Positions 7,037 to 15,164 of a DNA stretch of 64,000 bases are shown here, in pieces. Below the pieces are notes generated by a model. It worked only from the letters and a program-made list of their open reading frames with translations, searched no databases and was not told where the DNA came from. Positions within the stretch are counted from its first letter, which is position 1. Every line of letters begins with the position of its first letter. Position numbers and translations under genes: made by a program. Origin of the DNA: Actinomycetota bacterium. GTDB taxonomy: Bacteria > Actinomycetota > CADDZG01 > WHSQ01. The stretch spans positions 139,486-203,485 of the forward strand of contig JAUJNI010000002.1 in the NCBI GenBank assembly GCA_030446465.1, given 5' to 3'.

Positions 7037-7402
7037 TCAGCCGACGTACTTTAAATACTGCTTCGACATCTCGGAGCCGAGCAACGGCTTGATTTGAGGT
7101 CGATCCCACAGATCTTCAAGCAACGACACGGCGATCACGTTCTCGACGGCCTCATCGCCGCTCCCATAGGCCTCCTCCAGAAAGTCGAACAAGGGCTTGA
7201 GCTGTGCCGCCTCGTCCTCATCGAGCCGTTCCTCCACAAAGCGACGGACATCCCCGAAGAAGAGGTGAGGCAGCATCTCTTCGTTGAACTCCTCATGCTC
7301 GTTCAGAAGCGGTCGCAGCTCTGGGAATCGATCGGCAAGTTGTCGACAGAATGCGACGGAGGACTCGGGCGCCGAGTACTCGGGCACCGAGTACTCGGGC
7401 AT
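7037..7402 (-). CDS. Small acidic protein, possible DUF7674-like immunity protein
   Basis: From ATG 7402 it encodes 121 residues. After a short repeated start (MPEYSVPEYSAPESS) come FCRQLADRFPELRPLLNEHE, PHLFFGDVRRFVEERL and a region ENVIAVSLLEDLWDRP. This helical, acidic arrangement resembles DUF7674-type proteins, which are suspected immunity factors; the match is by pattern only. The start overlaps the stop of the preceding gene as TGATG, indicating translational coupling with 7402-7713 and, further up, hicAB. Confidence 0.6.
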   Translation of the reverse strand: MPEYSVPEYSAPESSVAFCRQLADRFPELRPLLNEHEEFNEEMLPHLFFGDVRRFVEERLDEDEAAQLKPLFDFLEEAYGSGDEAVENVIAVSLLEDLWDRPQIKPLLGSEMSKQYLKYVG

Positions 7403-7713
7403 CAGCTGGCGTCTGCCAACGCATCTTGGAAGCGAGACCAGACTGCCCACACGTCCTTGGCGAACTGGGCGAACAGCGCATCGGGATTCGAGGCCCAGTC
7501 GAAGCTGAACATCCGACGAAGCTGCCGTTCCGCGTCGCTCACCGTCTCAGCACTCTTGAGGCCAGGCATTAGCTGGGTCGCCTCCATGTCGTACTCGTCG
7601 TCTGGTGCCGATCCTCCGCCAGCGGCGCCGAGGGGATCGTGTTCATAGAGCACGGCCGAGAGCTCTGAGTGAGCCCTCTTGTACGCCTCGGTTGCCTTCT
7701 GCTCGAAGGACAT
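7402..7713 (-). CDS. Small acidic hypothetical protein
   Basis: A 103-residue protein starting MSFEQKATEAYKRAHSEL. It contains VLYEHDPLGAAGGGSAPDDE followed by YDMEATQLMP, a 'DPxG...APxDEYDxE' motif seen in several small bacterial proteins of unknown role, and ends in a helical segment (FAQFAKDVWAVWSRFQDAL). It starts four bases before the hicB stop and ends in a TGATG overlap with the next gene, so the four genes 8156 to 7037 form one operon. The function is not known. Confidence 0.65.
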   Translation of the reverse strand: MSFEQKATEAYKRAHSELSAVLYEHDPLGAAGGGSAPDDEYDMEATQLMPGLKSAETVSDAERQLRRMFSFDWASNPDALFAQFAKDVWAVWSRFQDALADAS

Positions 7714-7717
7714 CGCA

Positions 7718-7939
7718 CTAACTGGCTTTGGCGATTCGAATGTCGTAGGTGAGGACCTCAGCGCCCTCGGGTGGATCGTCGTCTTCGGCTTCCAGTGTGA
7801 ACTCGATCGCCTCTAACGCGTACTTCTCAGCATCCTCCCGCGTCAGGCAACCCGTCCCGATGATGTTCAGGGCGGGCACGTCATAGCACCAGTATCCGGT
7901 GTCGGTATCCGGAAAGATCTCGACCTTGAGCTGCATCAT
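7718..7939 (-). CDS. hicB: HicB-like antitoxin
   Basis: A protein of about 73 residues starting MMQLKVEIFPDTDTGYW, then DVPALNIIGTGCLTREDAEK and ending in a short strand (LTYDIRIAKAS). This is the compact HicB antitoxin fold expected to bind and block HicA. GGAG sits seven bases before the ATG at 7939, which decides this start over the upstream ATGs (7945, 7972). It directly follows hicA. A frameshifted paralogue is at 3644-3861. Confidence 0.8.
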   Translation of the reverse strand: MMQLKVEIFPDTDTGYWCYDVPALNIIGTGCLTREDAEKYALEAIEFTLEAEDDDPPEGAEVLTYDIRIAKAS

Positions 7940-7949
7940 CCTCATTCTC

Positions 7950-8156
7950 CTATAGGAGCTCTCGGAGTTCATTTAGCGTGTATCCGAACTTCTTGGCGAC
8001 GCCGGCGAGCGCCGGATTGCCGAGGTCTTCGCCTTCGTGGTAGGCCCAGGTCGCCGTCCTGTCTCCCTTCCTCATCTGACGATGGGATCCCTTCCGCCGG
8101 ACTTCGACCCACCCGTCGCGCTTCAAGGCGGCTAGTACCTGCTTGGCTTTCGGCAT
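7950..8156 (-). CDS. hicA: HicA toxin (YcfA-like mRNA interferase)
   Basis: A 68-residue protein with the HicA double-stranded-RNA-binding-like fold: MPKAKQVLAALKRDGWVEV, then the catalytic histidine motif RKGSHRQMRKGD and the closing helix KKFGYTLNELRELL. HicA toxins cleave mRNA and are silenced by HicB. The length is typical and no lesion is visible. Its ATG follows the TAG of the tiny ORF at 8157-8246 with no gap, and hicB starts just downstream. Confidence 0.88.
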   Translation of the reverse strand: MPKAKQVLAALKRDGWVEVRRKGSHRQMRKGDRTATWAYHEGEDLGNPALAGVAKKFGYTLNELRELL

Positions 8157-8246
8157 CTACTTCCCAGAGCCCCGGATGAGGTTGGCGATCGTCTCGGCGA
8201 TGTTCATGATCTTGGCGAAGTTCGCTCCACTGCACATCATGCACAT
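8157..8246 (-). CDS. 29-codon ORF: DUF4262 start fused to another tail
   Basis: The frame reads MCMMCSGANFAKIMNIA, then ETIANLIRGSGK and TAG, and hicA begins on the next base. Its first eight codons are the DUF4262 start seen at 5522. The end (AETIANLIRGSG) resembles the tail of the integrase remnant at 4723-4866 (AETIANLVRRSG). It therefore looks like the scar of a deletion that removed DUF4262 and an integrase. It may act as a leader peptide that couples ribosomes onto hicA, or be meaningless. Confidence 0.4.
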   Translation of the reverse strand: MCMMCSGANFAKIMNIAETIANLIRGSGK

Positions 8247-8495
8247 GGGAATGATGATGACGGGGGGCTACGACACGGTCGGCTCGTTCCGGGCGCAACC
8301 GGGCGGGCCATGGCTGGAGCTCAGGCGGAGCCGGCCGTCTCCACGGGAGCCGGGTGGGCCAGAACCTTCGCTCGGGCGGCCTGACGCGCGGTCACCCGGC
8401 GCACCACCTCGATCGCCAAGACGTCCAGGGCCAGGCTCAAGACGTCGGTCGCCAGGGTCATTCGGCTGAGAGCTATCACTTCGGGAAGTGAGTTC
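8224..8495 (+). repeat. Direct repeat copy 2: DUF4262 5' end plus DUF4328 3' end
   Basis: Partner of 5500-5770. Here the repeat runs without a break into the complete DUF4328 gene, so this is the ancestral side of the duplication. The similarity stops at 8224 on the left, within codon eight of the DUF4262 start. Confidence 0.93.
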
Positions 8496-9022
8496 GCGTC
8501 ACGGCTCATCCGCAGAAGCAGGCGGCCGGCGATTTCACTGAGGATGAAGAATGCCCACCACCAATTGATCAGGGGACTAACCGGTCGACCGGCTGCTTGT
8601 TTTGCGGGTGGCAATGCCGGGTCGCTCGCCCGCCAGATGTCGTTCATGACTTGCTTGGGGCGCACGAAGTTGAAGAAGGGGACGAACCAGCCACCGACTG
8701 CCCACCCCGTCCCGTACCGGAGAGGGGCGGCCCCCAGCGGCAGCAGGTTCTTATAGGCGCGGTGGAACCACCACACGAAAACGATCGCGGTGATCAAAAA
8801 GAGCGCTATTTGGATCACCGCAATCAGCTGCTGCCGCTCGTCATTGGCGAGTGCGTCGGCGCGACCAATTGCCTCGCCACCGGCAGCCCGATCCAGTAGC
8901 GCCAGCTCCGAGAGCCCCGACACGACCGCGAGGGCATCGACGATCAGGGATATCCCCAACAGCGTCAGCAGCACCGATGCGATGCGGGCGATCGGACGGT
9001 AACCAGGTGTCGCCCTGCTCAT
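8321..9022 (-). CDS. DUF4328 domain membrane protein
   Basis: A 233-residue protein from ATG 9022, which has GGGGGG four bases upstream; an in-frame ATG at 9076 is less likely. It shows the DUF4328 pattern: two N-terminal helices (IASVLLTLLGISLIVDALAV, LIAVIQIALFLITAIVFVWW), then FHRAYKNL and the signature GTGWAVGGWFVPFFNFVRPK followed by QVMNDIWRAS, and more helices. The family is a membrane protein of unknown function. The 3' end is duplicated at 5597-5770. Confidence 0.85.
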   Translation of the reverse strand: MSRATPGYRPIARIASVLLTLLGISLIVDALAVVSGLSELALLDRAAGGEAIGRADALANDERQQLIAVIQIALFLITAIVFVWWFHRAYKNLLPLGAAPLRYGTGWAVGGWFVPFFNFVRPKQVMNDIWRASDPALPPAKQAAGRPVSPLINWWWAFFILSEIAGRLLLRMSRDANSLPEVIALSRMTLATDVLSLALDVLAIEVVRRVTARQAARAKVLAHPAPVETAGSA

Positions 9023-9240
9023 GCTTCCCCCCACATCGAACGCCCCGACGCCACAGTCTATGTGGCAGGTCATCAAAATGAACCGCCCTCTAAGCTAAGA
9101 TGGAGGTCTCGGGTTGTTGGCAGGCCCTCGGCGGCTGCCGGCTTCGAATCGGCGCCATGTGTAAGTTGAGCGGGCGTGCTCCTGGGCTAAGACGACTAGA
9201 TCGACGCGGACGGGCGGTGTTCAGGTTGGAAACAGAAGAG

Positions 9241-9558
9241 ATGGTGTGGCAGGGAAAAGTGGGTTCGGTGCCGCTGCGGGTCGGCGTCTCGCACGCCGAG
9301 CGCATCGTTGCCGAATGGGACTCTCCTCAGGGCCCCCGCCACAAGGTAGCTGCCTCGGTGCCGGAGTTCGAGAGGACCGTTCTCTTTCAGCTTCTTCTGA
9401 GCGCCGGGCAGACCGACTCCTCGTCCACCGACGAGATCATTCGAGCAATCGAGAAGGCACAGGGGGAGCGCCCCCGCCCGGCCCCGATCGAAAAGCGACG
9501 AAAGAACCCCAAGCAACGCCAGCACCGCCGCTCCCGCAGGCCGCCGCGCCGCCGCTAG
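9241..9558 (+). CDS. Hypothetical protein with basic C-terminal tail
   Basis: From ATG 9241 it gives 105 residues: a small domain starting MVWQGKVGSVPLRVGV, a Ser/Thr-rich middle (SAGQTDSSSTDEI) and an Arg/Lys-rich tail (RRKNPKQRQHRRSRRPPRRR). The frame is open back to 9100, but codon choice before about 9215 looks non-coding. The tail suggests nucleic-acid or membrane-surface contact. I do not recognise a family. It ends overlapping the M55 peptidase gene from the other strand. Confidence 0.45.
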   Translation: MVWQGKVGSVPLRVGVSHAERIVAEWDSPQGPRHKVAASVPEFERTVLFQLLLSAGQTDSSSTDEIIRAIEKAQGERPRPAPIEKRRKNPKQRQHRRSRRPPRRR

Positions 9559-10364
9559 AAATAGAGCTGACGCCAGGCGCTCCACCAATCGTCGGCCCGG
9601 GACACGACCGTTCTCGAGTCGGTCAGCTCGAGGCCCCTTCTGAAGCGATAGATCGCGGCCTTGTCCGGGGTGGCCACCTCAACTCTGATCTCGCACGGCC
9701 TGCCGGGGTCGTAGGGAGTCACCGCCCCCAAGTCCCGGAGCGAGATCTTGACCCCCTCCTCGATCATGGTCCGGGCGCGGCTCGGAGGGATGTGGCGCGC
9801 GCTGTATCGCCCTAGTCCTTGCTTCACCGGCACCGTCGTGAGTCCTGCGCCGAGAAGCTCGCGGGCCTCCATGCAGGTTGCGGTGTCGCCGGACACCAGC
9901 ACCACGGGGCAACCCCAGGTCCCGCACAGGGCCGCGTTTATCCCGGTCTCGCCCACCAGCGTGCCGTTGAACCACAGGTTGCGCCAGTCGGTGCCGCTGA
10001 CGGTGTGTGACATGACGCCGGTCGCGGTTCCGGCCCTGGCGTGCATTCCGATGAAAAGAGCAGCGTCGCAACCGGCTTCCAGGATGCCGGTGTACTCGGT
10101 CCACTCGTTTTGGACGACCCACTCACAGCGTGGATCGAGCAGATCGGGAACCAAAGAGTTGAAGGTCCAGCCGCGTCCTGCGCCATGGCAGTCCATCACC
10201 ACGACGTCGGTAGCTCCCGAGGCGTAGGCACCGCGGACCGAGGCATTGATCTCTTCGGTGTAGAGGCGCCGGCCCTCCTCGTAGAGGGGCTCTCCGCCGC
10301 TCACCTGCTCCCACTTCGTGATGCCGGCAACGCCCTCCATGTCGCTGATGACGAAAATGCGCAC
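9555..10364 (-). CDS. M55 family D-aminopeptidase (DppA-like)
   Basis: A 269-residue zinc peptidase of the M55/DppA family. From GTG 10364, preceded by GGAGG, it starts VRIFVISDMEGVAGITKWEQ, which holds the metal-binding DMEG. Further metal and active-site residues are in VVVMDCHGAGRGW, LFIGMHARAG and GVMSHTVSGT. DppA enzymes remove D-amino acids from peptides, often linked to peptidoglycan turnover or D-Ala peptides, which fits the nearby MurF-like and Ddl genes. It diverges from the hydrolase gene at 10435. Confidence 0.88.
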   Translation of the reverse strand: MRIFVISDMEGVAGITKWEQVSGGEPLYEEGRRLYTEEINASVRGAYASGATDVVVMDCHGAGRGWTFNSLVPDLLDPRCEWVVQNEWTEYTGILEAGCDAALFIGMHARAGTATGVMSHTVSGTDWRNLWFNGTLVGETGINAALCGTWGCPVVLVSGDTATCMEARELLGAGLTTVPVKQGLGRYSARHIPPSRARTMIEEGVKISLRDLGAVTPYDPGRPCEIRVEVATPDKAAIYRFRRGLELTDSRTVVSRADDWWSAWRQLYF

Positions 10365-10434
10365 GCCTCTTCCTCCTACGGACGCCCTCGCTGTAGTTGG
10401 CCAGCCGCGAGCATCGCGTGGATACTCGGTTGCC

Positions 10435-11214
10435 GTGGAGCAAGGCGTGGACTTCATTGATATAGGGGGTCAAAAGGCGCGGGTGGTGGATCGGGTTCCA
10501 GCTGCCGGATCCCGTGGCGAGGTCGTTGTCCTTCATGGTTGGGGAGGGCGGATCGAGTCGATGGGCCCGGTGATCGACTGCCTCGCGCCCAGTTTTCGCG
10601 TGATTGCGCTCGACCTTCCCGGCTTTGGTGAGTCTCCCACTCCCGATTCCGCCTGGGGAACCCCCCAGTACGCTCAGTACGTGCGCGACCTTCTCGGCCG
10701 ACTGGAAGTGAAGCGAGCGCACTTCGTCGGCCACTCGTTTGGCGCCAAGACGTCGCTCTATCTCGCCGCGACGCACGGAGACTGCGTCGACAAGCTCGTA
10801 GCGGTCGGCTCCTCGGGGCTCCGCCGCGCCCCAACCCTCAAGGCGCGAGGACGCAGAGCCCTGTCGAAGGGTGCCCGGGCGGTCGGCCGTTTGGGGGTGG
10901 TGGGGGCTTCGCTGAGAGATGCCGTCTACGCCAGGATCGCGTCCGACGACTACAAGCATGCGGGCGAGCTCCGGCCCATCCTGGTCAAGGTCGTGAACGA
11001 GGACCTGTCCGATCTGCTCCCCACCATCGGCGCGCCCACCCTGCTGGTGTGGGGGACCGAGGACGAGGCGGTTCCGGTCGCCCACGCTCGAATGATGGAA
11101 CGGCTGATTCCCGACGCCGGCCTGGTGTTGTTCGAGGGGGCAGGGCACTTCGCCTATCTCGACCAACCGGACCGGTTCTGCAGGGTCGTGCGCCACTTCC
11201 TCGGCGCGTCTTAA
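10435..11214 (+). CDS. Alpha/beta-hydrolase
   Basis: A protein of about 259 residues. It has the oxyanion motif LHGWGGRIESM, the nucleophile elbow FVGHSFGAKTS (Ser), an acidic residue in VWGTEDEAVPV and the histidine in GAGHFAYLDQP, so the catalytic triad is complete. The substrate cannot be told. GTG 10435 is a reasonable start; the frame is open further up into the divergent gene. It lies 14 bp before the MurF-like gene and may be co-transcribed with it. Confidence 0.8.
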   Translation: MEQGVDFIDIGGQKARVVDRVPAAGSRGEVVVLHGWGGRIESMGPVIDCLAPSFRVIALDLPGFGESPTPDSAWGTPQYAQYVRDLLGRLEVKRAHFVGHSFGAKTSLYLAATHGDCVDKLVAVGSSGLRRAPTLKARGRRALSKGARAVGRLGVVGASLRDAVYARIASDDYKHAGELRPILVKVVNEDLSDLLPTIGAPTLLVWGTEDEAVPVAHARMMERLIPDAGLVLFEGAGHFAYLDQPDRFCRVVRHFLGAS

Positions 11215-11228
11215 GGCGCGGTGAGGAG

Positions 11229-12761
11229 ATGACCCGAGCCGACCCCTTCTTTGGCTACTCATTCATCTTGCGCACGATCTTGTTCGTGCTGGTTCCCGCT
11301 TTTGCAGTCGTGCAGTTCTTTCGTCTCCGGCGAGCGCTGCACGTCTTCCAGCTCGAGGGGTACAAGCGAGGGCGGTTCATCGAGTGGTGCCGGATGAATC
11401 GGGGTCGCGCTCTATTCCTCGAGCCCACGACGGCTAAGAAGCCTCTTGTCATGACGGGCCGGGCCTGGCGCATCCTGATCACCGGCACGGTTCTCTCCGT
11501 CCTGGGCGTGTTGTTGCCTTCGGCCTTCGCGCATCTGGTCCTCGGCGGTGCTCCCATGGACTTGATCACTTGGGGGCTGATGACCGTCGCCCTGTTCTTG
11601 GGTTTGCCCTACGTCGTCGTTGCGTCCGACTGGTTGCTCGCTCCGGTGCAGGCGTCCGTCAACCGTCGTTTCCTGAGCGCGGCGCGCCGAAAGCTCGACG
11701 ACATCGATCCCATGGTGGTCGGCATCACAGGGTCGTTTGGAAAGACCTCGACCAAGGCCGCGGTGGCACGATTGATAGGTCCGCCCGAGCTCGTCCTTGC
11801 AACGCCGGGCTCCTTCAACACCACGATGGGCGTGTGCCGAGCGGTCAACGAGAGCCTCATGCCGGAGCACAGGTTCTTCGTGGTCGAGATGGGGGCCAGG
11901 CAGCGTGGCGACATAGCTGAGCTGTGCCGGCTCGTGCGCCCGGCGATCGCCGTTCTCACCTCGATCGGACCCGCGCATCTGGAGACCTTTGGATCGATCG
12001 ATGCGATCAGAAGCGCCAAGTACGAGATCGTGGAGGGGCTGGTGGACGGCGGGACCGCGGTCATGAACGTCGATGATCCCGAGGTTCGCCGGCTCGCCGC
12101 CCAGACCAACCGGGTGGAGGTGGTCCGCTATGGGATGGATGAGGCCGCCGGCCCCCACGTCACCGCAACCGATGTCGAGGTGAGTCCGGCCGGAACGACC
12201 TTCACGGTCCTCGACACGAGAAGCGGAGCTTCGATCCGGGCCGCGACGCGGCTGCTCGGTCGCCATGCGCTGGGGCACGTCCTGGCCGGAGTCTCGGTGG
12301 CGTTGCTCGCAGGCCGAGAGCTCGAGGAGCTCGGGGGCCTAATCGCCGGCCTTACCCCCGTCGAGCACCGGCTTCAGATCATCGAAGGCACCGGCGGAGT
12401 CACCGTCATCGACGACGCCTTCAACTCGAACCCCGACGGGGCAGCCGCCGCCCTTGAAGTGCTGGAAGCGATGCCCGGGCGCCGCAAGGTCGTCGTAACC
12501 CCCGGGATGATCGAGCTCGGCCCCCTGCAGCACGAGGCCAACGAGCGCTTTGGCGAGCACGCGGGCCGGGTTGCCGACACCCTCATCGTCGTGGCCAAAT
12601 CGAACCGCGCCGCCATCTCATCGGGGGCAATCAGGACCGGTAAGGCCGAAGTCGTCGCCGTCGACTCCCTTACAGAGGCGCAGCTAGAGCTGAAGGACCG
12701 CCTCGCCTCGGGGGACGTGGTCCTGTTCGAAAACGACCTACCGGACCACTACGAGGGTTAA
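11229..12761 (+). CDS. Membrane-anchored MurF-like Mur ligase
   Basis: A 510-residue protein with an N-terminal membrane part (FILRTILFVLVPAFAVVQFF, ITGTVLSVLGVLLPSA and one more helix before residue 140) followed by a Mur-ligase body. The body has the ATP P-loop GITGSFGKTSTKAA, FNTTMGV, VVEMGARQRGDI and the C-terminal IDDAFNSNPDGAAAAL. MurF adds D-Ala-D-Ala to the UDP-MurNAc peptide. Soluble MurF lacks the membrane part, so this variant may act on a lipid-linked substrate or be tethered. GAGGAG precedes ATG 11229. A D-Ala-D-Ala ligase gene follows nearby at 13989. Confidence 0.8.
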   Translation: MTRADPFFGYSFILRTILFVLVPAFAVVQFFRLRRALHVFQLEGYKRGRFIEWCRMNRGRALFLEPTTAKKPLVMTGRAWRILITGTVLSVLGVLLPSAFAHLVLGGAPMDLITWGLMTVALFLGLPYVVVASDWLLAPVQASVNRRFLSAARRKLDDIDPMVVGITGSFGKTSTKAAVARLIGPPELVLATPGSFNTTMGVCRAVNESLMPEHRFFVVEMGARQRGDIAELCRLVRPAIAVLTSIGPAHLETFGSIDAIRSAKYEIVEGLVDGGTAVMNVDDPEVRRLAAQTNRVEVVRYGMDEAAGPHVTATDVEVSPAGTTFTVLDTRSGASIRAATRLLGRHALGHVLAGVSVALLAGRELEELGGLIAGLTPVEHRLQIIEGTGGVTVIDDAFNSNPDGAAAALEVLEAMPGRRKVVVTPGMIELGPLQHEANERFGEHAGRVADTLIVVAKSNRAAISSGAIRTGKAEVVAVDSLTEAQLELKDRLASGDVVLFENDLPDHYEG

Positions 12762-12765
12762 GCGT

Positions 12766-13905
12766 CTACCGATCCGCCGGGCGCCAGACGGGCTCGTACT
12801 CGTCGGCATCGTCGCTAAAGGTCACTCGCCGCTCGTTCGATCCGTCGGCGTGCATGACGTAGATGTCCTTCTGCCCTCGCCGGCCGCTCAGATAGGCGAT
12901 TCTGACTCCTCCGGGCGACCATTCTGGGTCGCTCTCCGGCCCCCTCGTCGCGGTCAGCCTTTGCTCGTTGTCACCGGTGGCGTCCATGACGTAGACCTCC
13001 GGGTTGCCATCTCGCTGGCTCACAAAGGCGATGCTCGTTCCGCTGGGGGACCATGCCGGGTCGAAGTCCGCCCCCGGAGCTTCGGTTAACTGCCTCTTGT
13101 TGGAGCCGTCACGGTCCATGACCCAGATGTTGGCGTCGCCAGGGCACTCCTGCCCCGTGATGACCGGGAGGTCGACGCCGTCGGGGTCCTGACACTGCTG
13201 GGAGACGTAGGCGATCCTGCTCGAGTCGGGCGAGAAGACGGGATCGTAGTTGCAGCACCTGTAGTCGGAGGACTGACCACCGCGCCCGCTCGTGAGCCGC
13301 TCCTTGTTCGATCCATCGGGATCGATGGTGAATATCTGGGATGGGCCCCAGCCCTCAGACCCCGTGCGTCCGGCGAAGAGGATAGTGGTGCCGTCGGGGG
13401 CCCACTCGGGCTCGAAGCTGGTGCGGTGTGTCAGCCGGATCCGGTTGCTGCCGTCGGCGTCGGCGCGGCGAAGGTTGGCGTTCTCGAAACTGTCGTGCTG
13501 GAGTGCGATTCGATTTCCGCTGGGCGAGTAGTCCGGATTGCTGTCGCCAGCCTTGGAGGGATAGGTGAGGCGGGTGAGCGCACTCCCGTCGGCGTTGATC
13601 CGGTAGAGCCGATCAGGCAACCCACGCCGGCTTGCCGCAAACACCAGCTTTTGTCCGTCGGGATGCCAGTCGGGGTTGTACCGGCCCCCGAAGTAAGTGG
13701 GGTCGAGGCCCTTGGTAAGCCTCTTCAAGTGAGATCCATCCGGGCTGACGGTGTACACGCCCTCGTCGCTCCCCGTCCGGGTGAATGCGATCTTGGGCCG
13801 AGTACCCCCGCTCCCGGCGACCTCCAAGGCGCTCGAGGCGGCGGTCTCCACGAACAAGAGACCCATGACCAGTAAAAGCGAACCGATTGCCCTGAGCGCT
13901 CTCAT
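12766..13905 (-). CDS. Secreted TolB-like beta-propeller (PD40 repeats)
   Basis: A 379-residue protein from ATG 13905, with a signal peptide (MRALRAIGSLLLVMGLLFVE). It consists of repeated WD40-like/PD40 blades of the form 'DGSNxxRLTxxxxxxxxPxWSPDG', for example DGSNKRQLTEAPGADFDPAW and ASWSPSG-like variants. It is likely an extracytoplasmic scaffold or binding protein; a cysteine-rich insert (DYRCCNYDPVFSPDSS) breaks one blade. It is convergent with the MurF-like gene, leaving four bases between the stops. Confidence 0.8.
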   Translation of the reverse strand: MRALRAIGSLLLVMGLLFVETAASSALEVAGSGGTRPKIAFTRTGSDEGVYTVSPDGSHLKRLTKGLDPTYFGGRYNPDWHPDGQKLVFAASRRGLPDRLYRINADGSALTRLTYPSKAGDSNPDYSPSGNRIALQHDSFENANLRRADADGSNRIRLTHRTSFEPEWAPDGTTILFAGRTGSEGWGPSQIFTIDPDGSNKERLTSGRGGQSSDYRCCNYDPVFSPDSSRIAYVSQQCQDPDGVDLPVITGQECPGDANIWVMDRDGSNKRQLTEAPGADFDPAWSPSGTSIAFVSQRDGNPEVYVMDATGDNEQRLTATRGPESDPEWSPGGVRIAYLSGRRGQKDIYVMHADGSNERRVTFSDDADEYEPVWRPADR

Positions 13906-13988
13906 GTCTCCCCCTAGTGCCGGTGACAACAGTATGACGCTTCCCTGGGCCTGCGGGTCGCGCGGCGCATGGAATTAGACTGCCCGCC

Positions 13989-15164
13989 ATGGCGAGGCTT
14001 TCTGTCGGTGTGGTCTTCGGAGGCCGGTCGGTCGAGCACGATGTCTCGATCGTCACGGGGCATCAGGTCATGGCCGTGCTATCCGCGGTTCACGACGTGG
14101 TGCCCATCTACATCACCCGGGAGGGGCGCTGGCTGACTTCCCCCGGGCTCAACGACCTCGAGGTCTACAAAGCCTCTCGCTGGGACGAGGTTGGTGATGA
14201 GGGCTTCATCCCTCCGACGGCAGGCTTCGGAGGGCTCTTGGTGCCTGGGGGCCGGTTGCGTAAGTCACGCCGCATCCCCCTCGACGTAGTGGTCCCCTCG
14301 CTTCATGGGACCTATGGCGAGGACGGGACCCTGCAGGGCCTCCTCGAGCTGGCGGACATCCCCTATGTCGGCTCGGGCGTCACCGGGTCGGCCGCCGGTA
14401 TGGACAAGGTGACCATGAAGGCGGCGTTCAAAGACGCGGGCCTCCCCGTCGTCCCCCACGTGCTGGTGGAGGTGAAGCGTCTCGACGCCGACGAGACCGC
14501 AGTAATGGACGAGATCGAGGCCTCCATCGGCTACCCGGCGTTCGTCAAACCATCCCGGCTCGGCTCGAGCGTCGGGATAGGCAAGGCCTCCGGCCGGGAG
14601 GGCCTCGCTGCGGCGCTGGACGTGGCCAGGCGCTACGACAGCAGGATCCTGGTGGAGAGATCGATGGAGGGCTGCGCGGAGATCAACTGCTCGGTGATCG
14701 GGGGTGCGGGCCTCGAGCCTCGGGCATCCGTGTGCGAGCAGCCGGTTGCGGCGGAGGAGTTCCTCTCCTTTCGCGACAAGTACCTCAGGGGCGGCAAGTC
14801 GAGCAAGGACTCGGCGGGGATGGCGGCTCAGGAACGAAGGATTCCGGCCCCCATATCAGATGCGCTCACGAAGGAGGTCCAGGACAACGCCGTCAAGGCC
14901 TTCCGGGCGATCGACGCGTCGGGGGTCGCCCGCATCGACTCCTTCGTCAAACAAGACACGGGCGAGACTTGGGTCATGGAGATCAACACGGTGCCTGGGT
15001 CCTTTTCTTTCTATCTGTGGGAGCCCTCCGGCGTCTCCTTCGAGGACCTCATGCGCCTCTTGATCGACTCCGCGCTCGCCGCCCATAAGGCGAAATCGGA
15101 GCTGATGTTCAGCTTCGACTCGACCATGCTGGCGGGCCTATCGGGAGGAAAAGCCGGTGGCTGA
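13989..15164 (+). CDS. ddl: D-alanine--D-alanine ligase
   Basis: A 391-residue ATP-grasp enzyme that makes D-Ala-D-Ala for peptidoglycan. Visible motifs are [18 protein letters not shown] at the N-terminus, the active-site loop [33 protein letters not shown] (ATP binding), and the metal-binding [15 protein letters not shown] near residue 330. The C-terminus has an extra tail of about 25 residues. Together with the MurF-like ligase (11229) and M55 peptidase it forms a cell-wall precursor neighbourhood. The stop overlaps the start of the sigma factor gene by eight bases. Confidence 0.92.
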   Translation: MARLSVGVVFGGRSVEHDVSIVTGHQVMAVLSAVHDVVPIYITREGRWLTSPGLNDLEVYKASRWDEVGDEGFIPPTAGFGGLLVPGGRLRKSRRIPLDVVVPSLHGTYGEDGTLQGLLELADIPYVGSGVTGSAAGMDKVTMKAAFKDAGLPVVPHVLVEVKRLDADETAVMDEIEASIGYPAFVKPSRLGSSVGIGKASGREGLAAALDVARRYDSRILVERSMEGCAEINCSVIGGAGLEPRASVCEQPVAAEEFLSFRDKYLRGGKSSKDSAGMAAQERRIPAPISDALTKEVQDNAVKAFRAIDASGVARIDSFVKQDTGETWVMEINTVPGSFSFYLWEPSGVSFEDLMRLLIDSALAAHKAKSELMFSFDSTMLAGLSGGKAGG

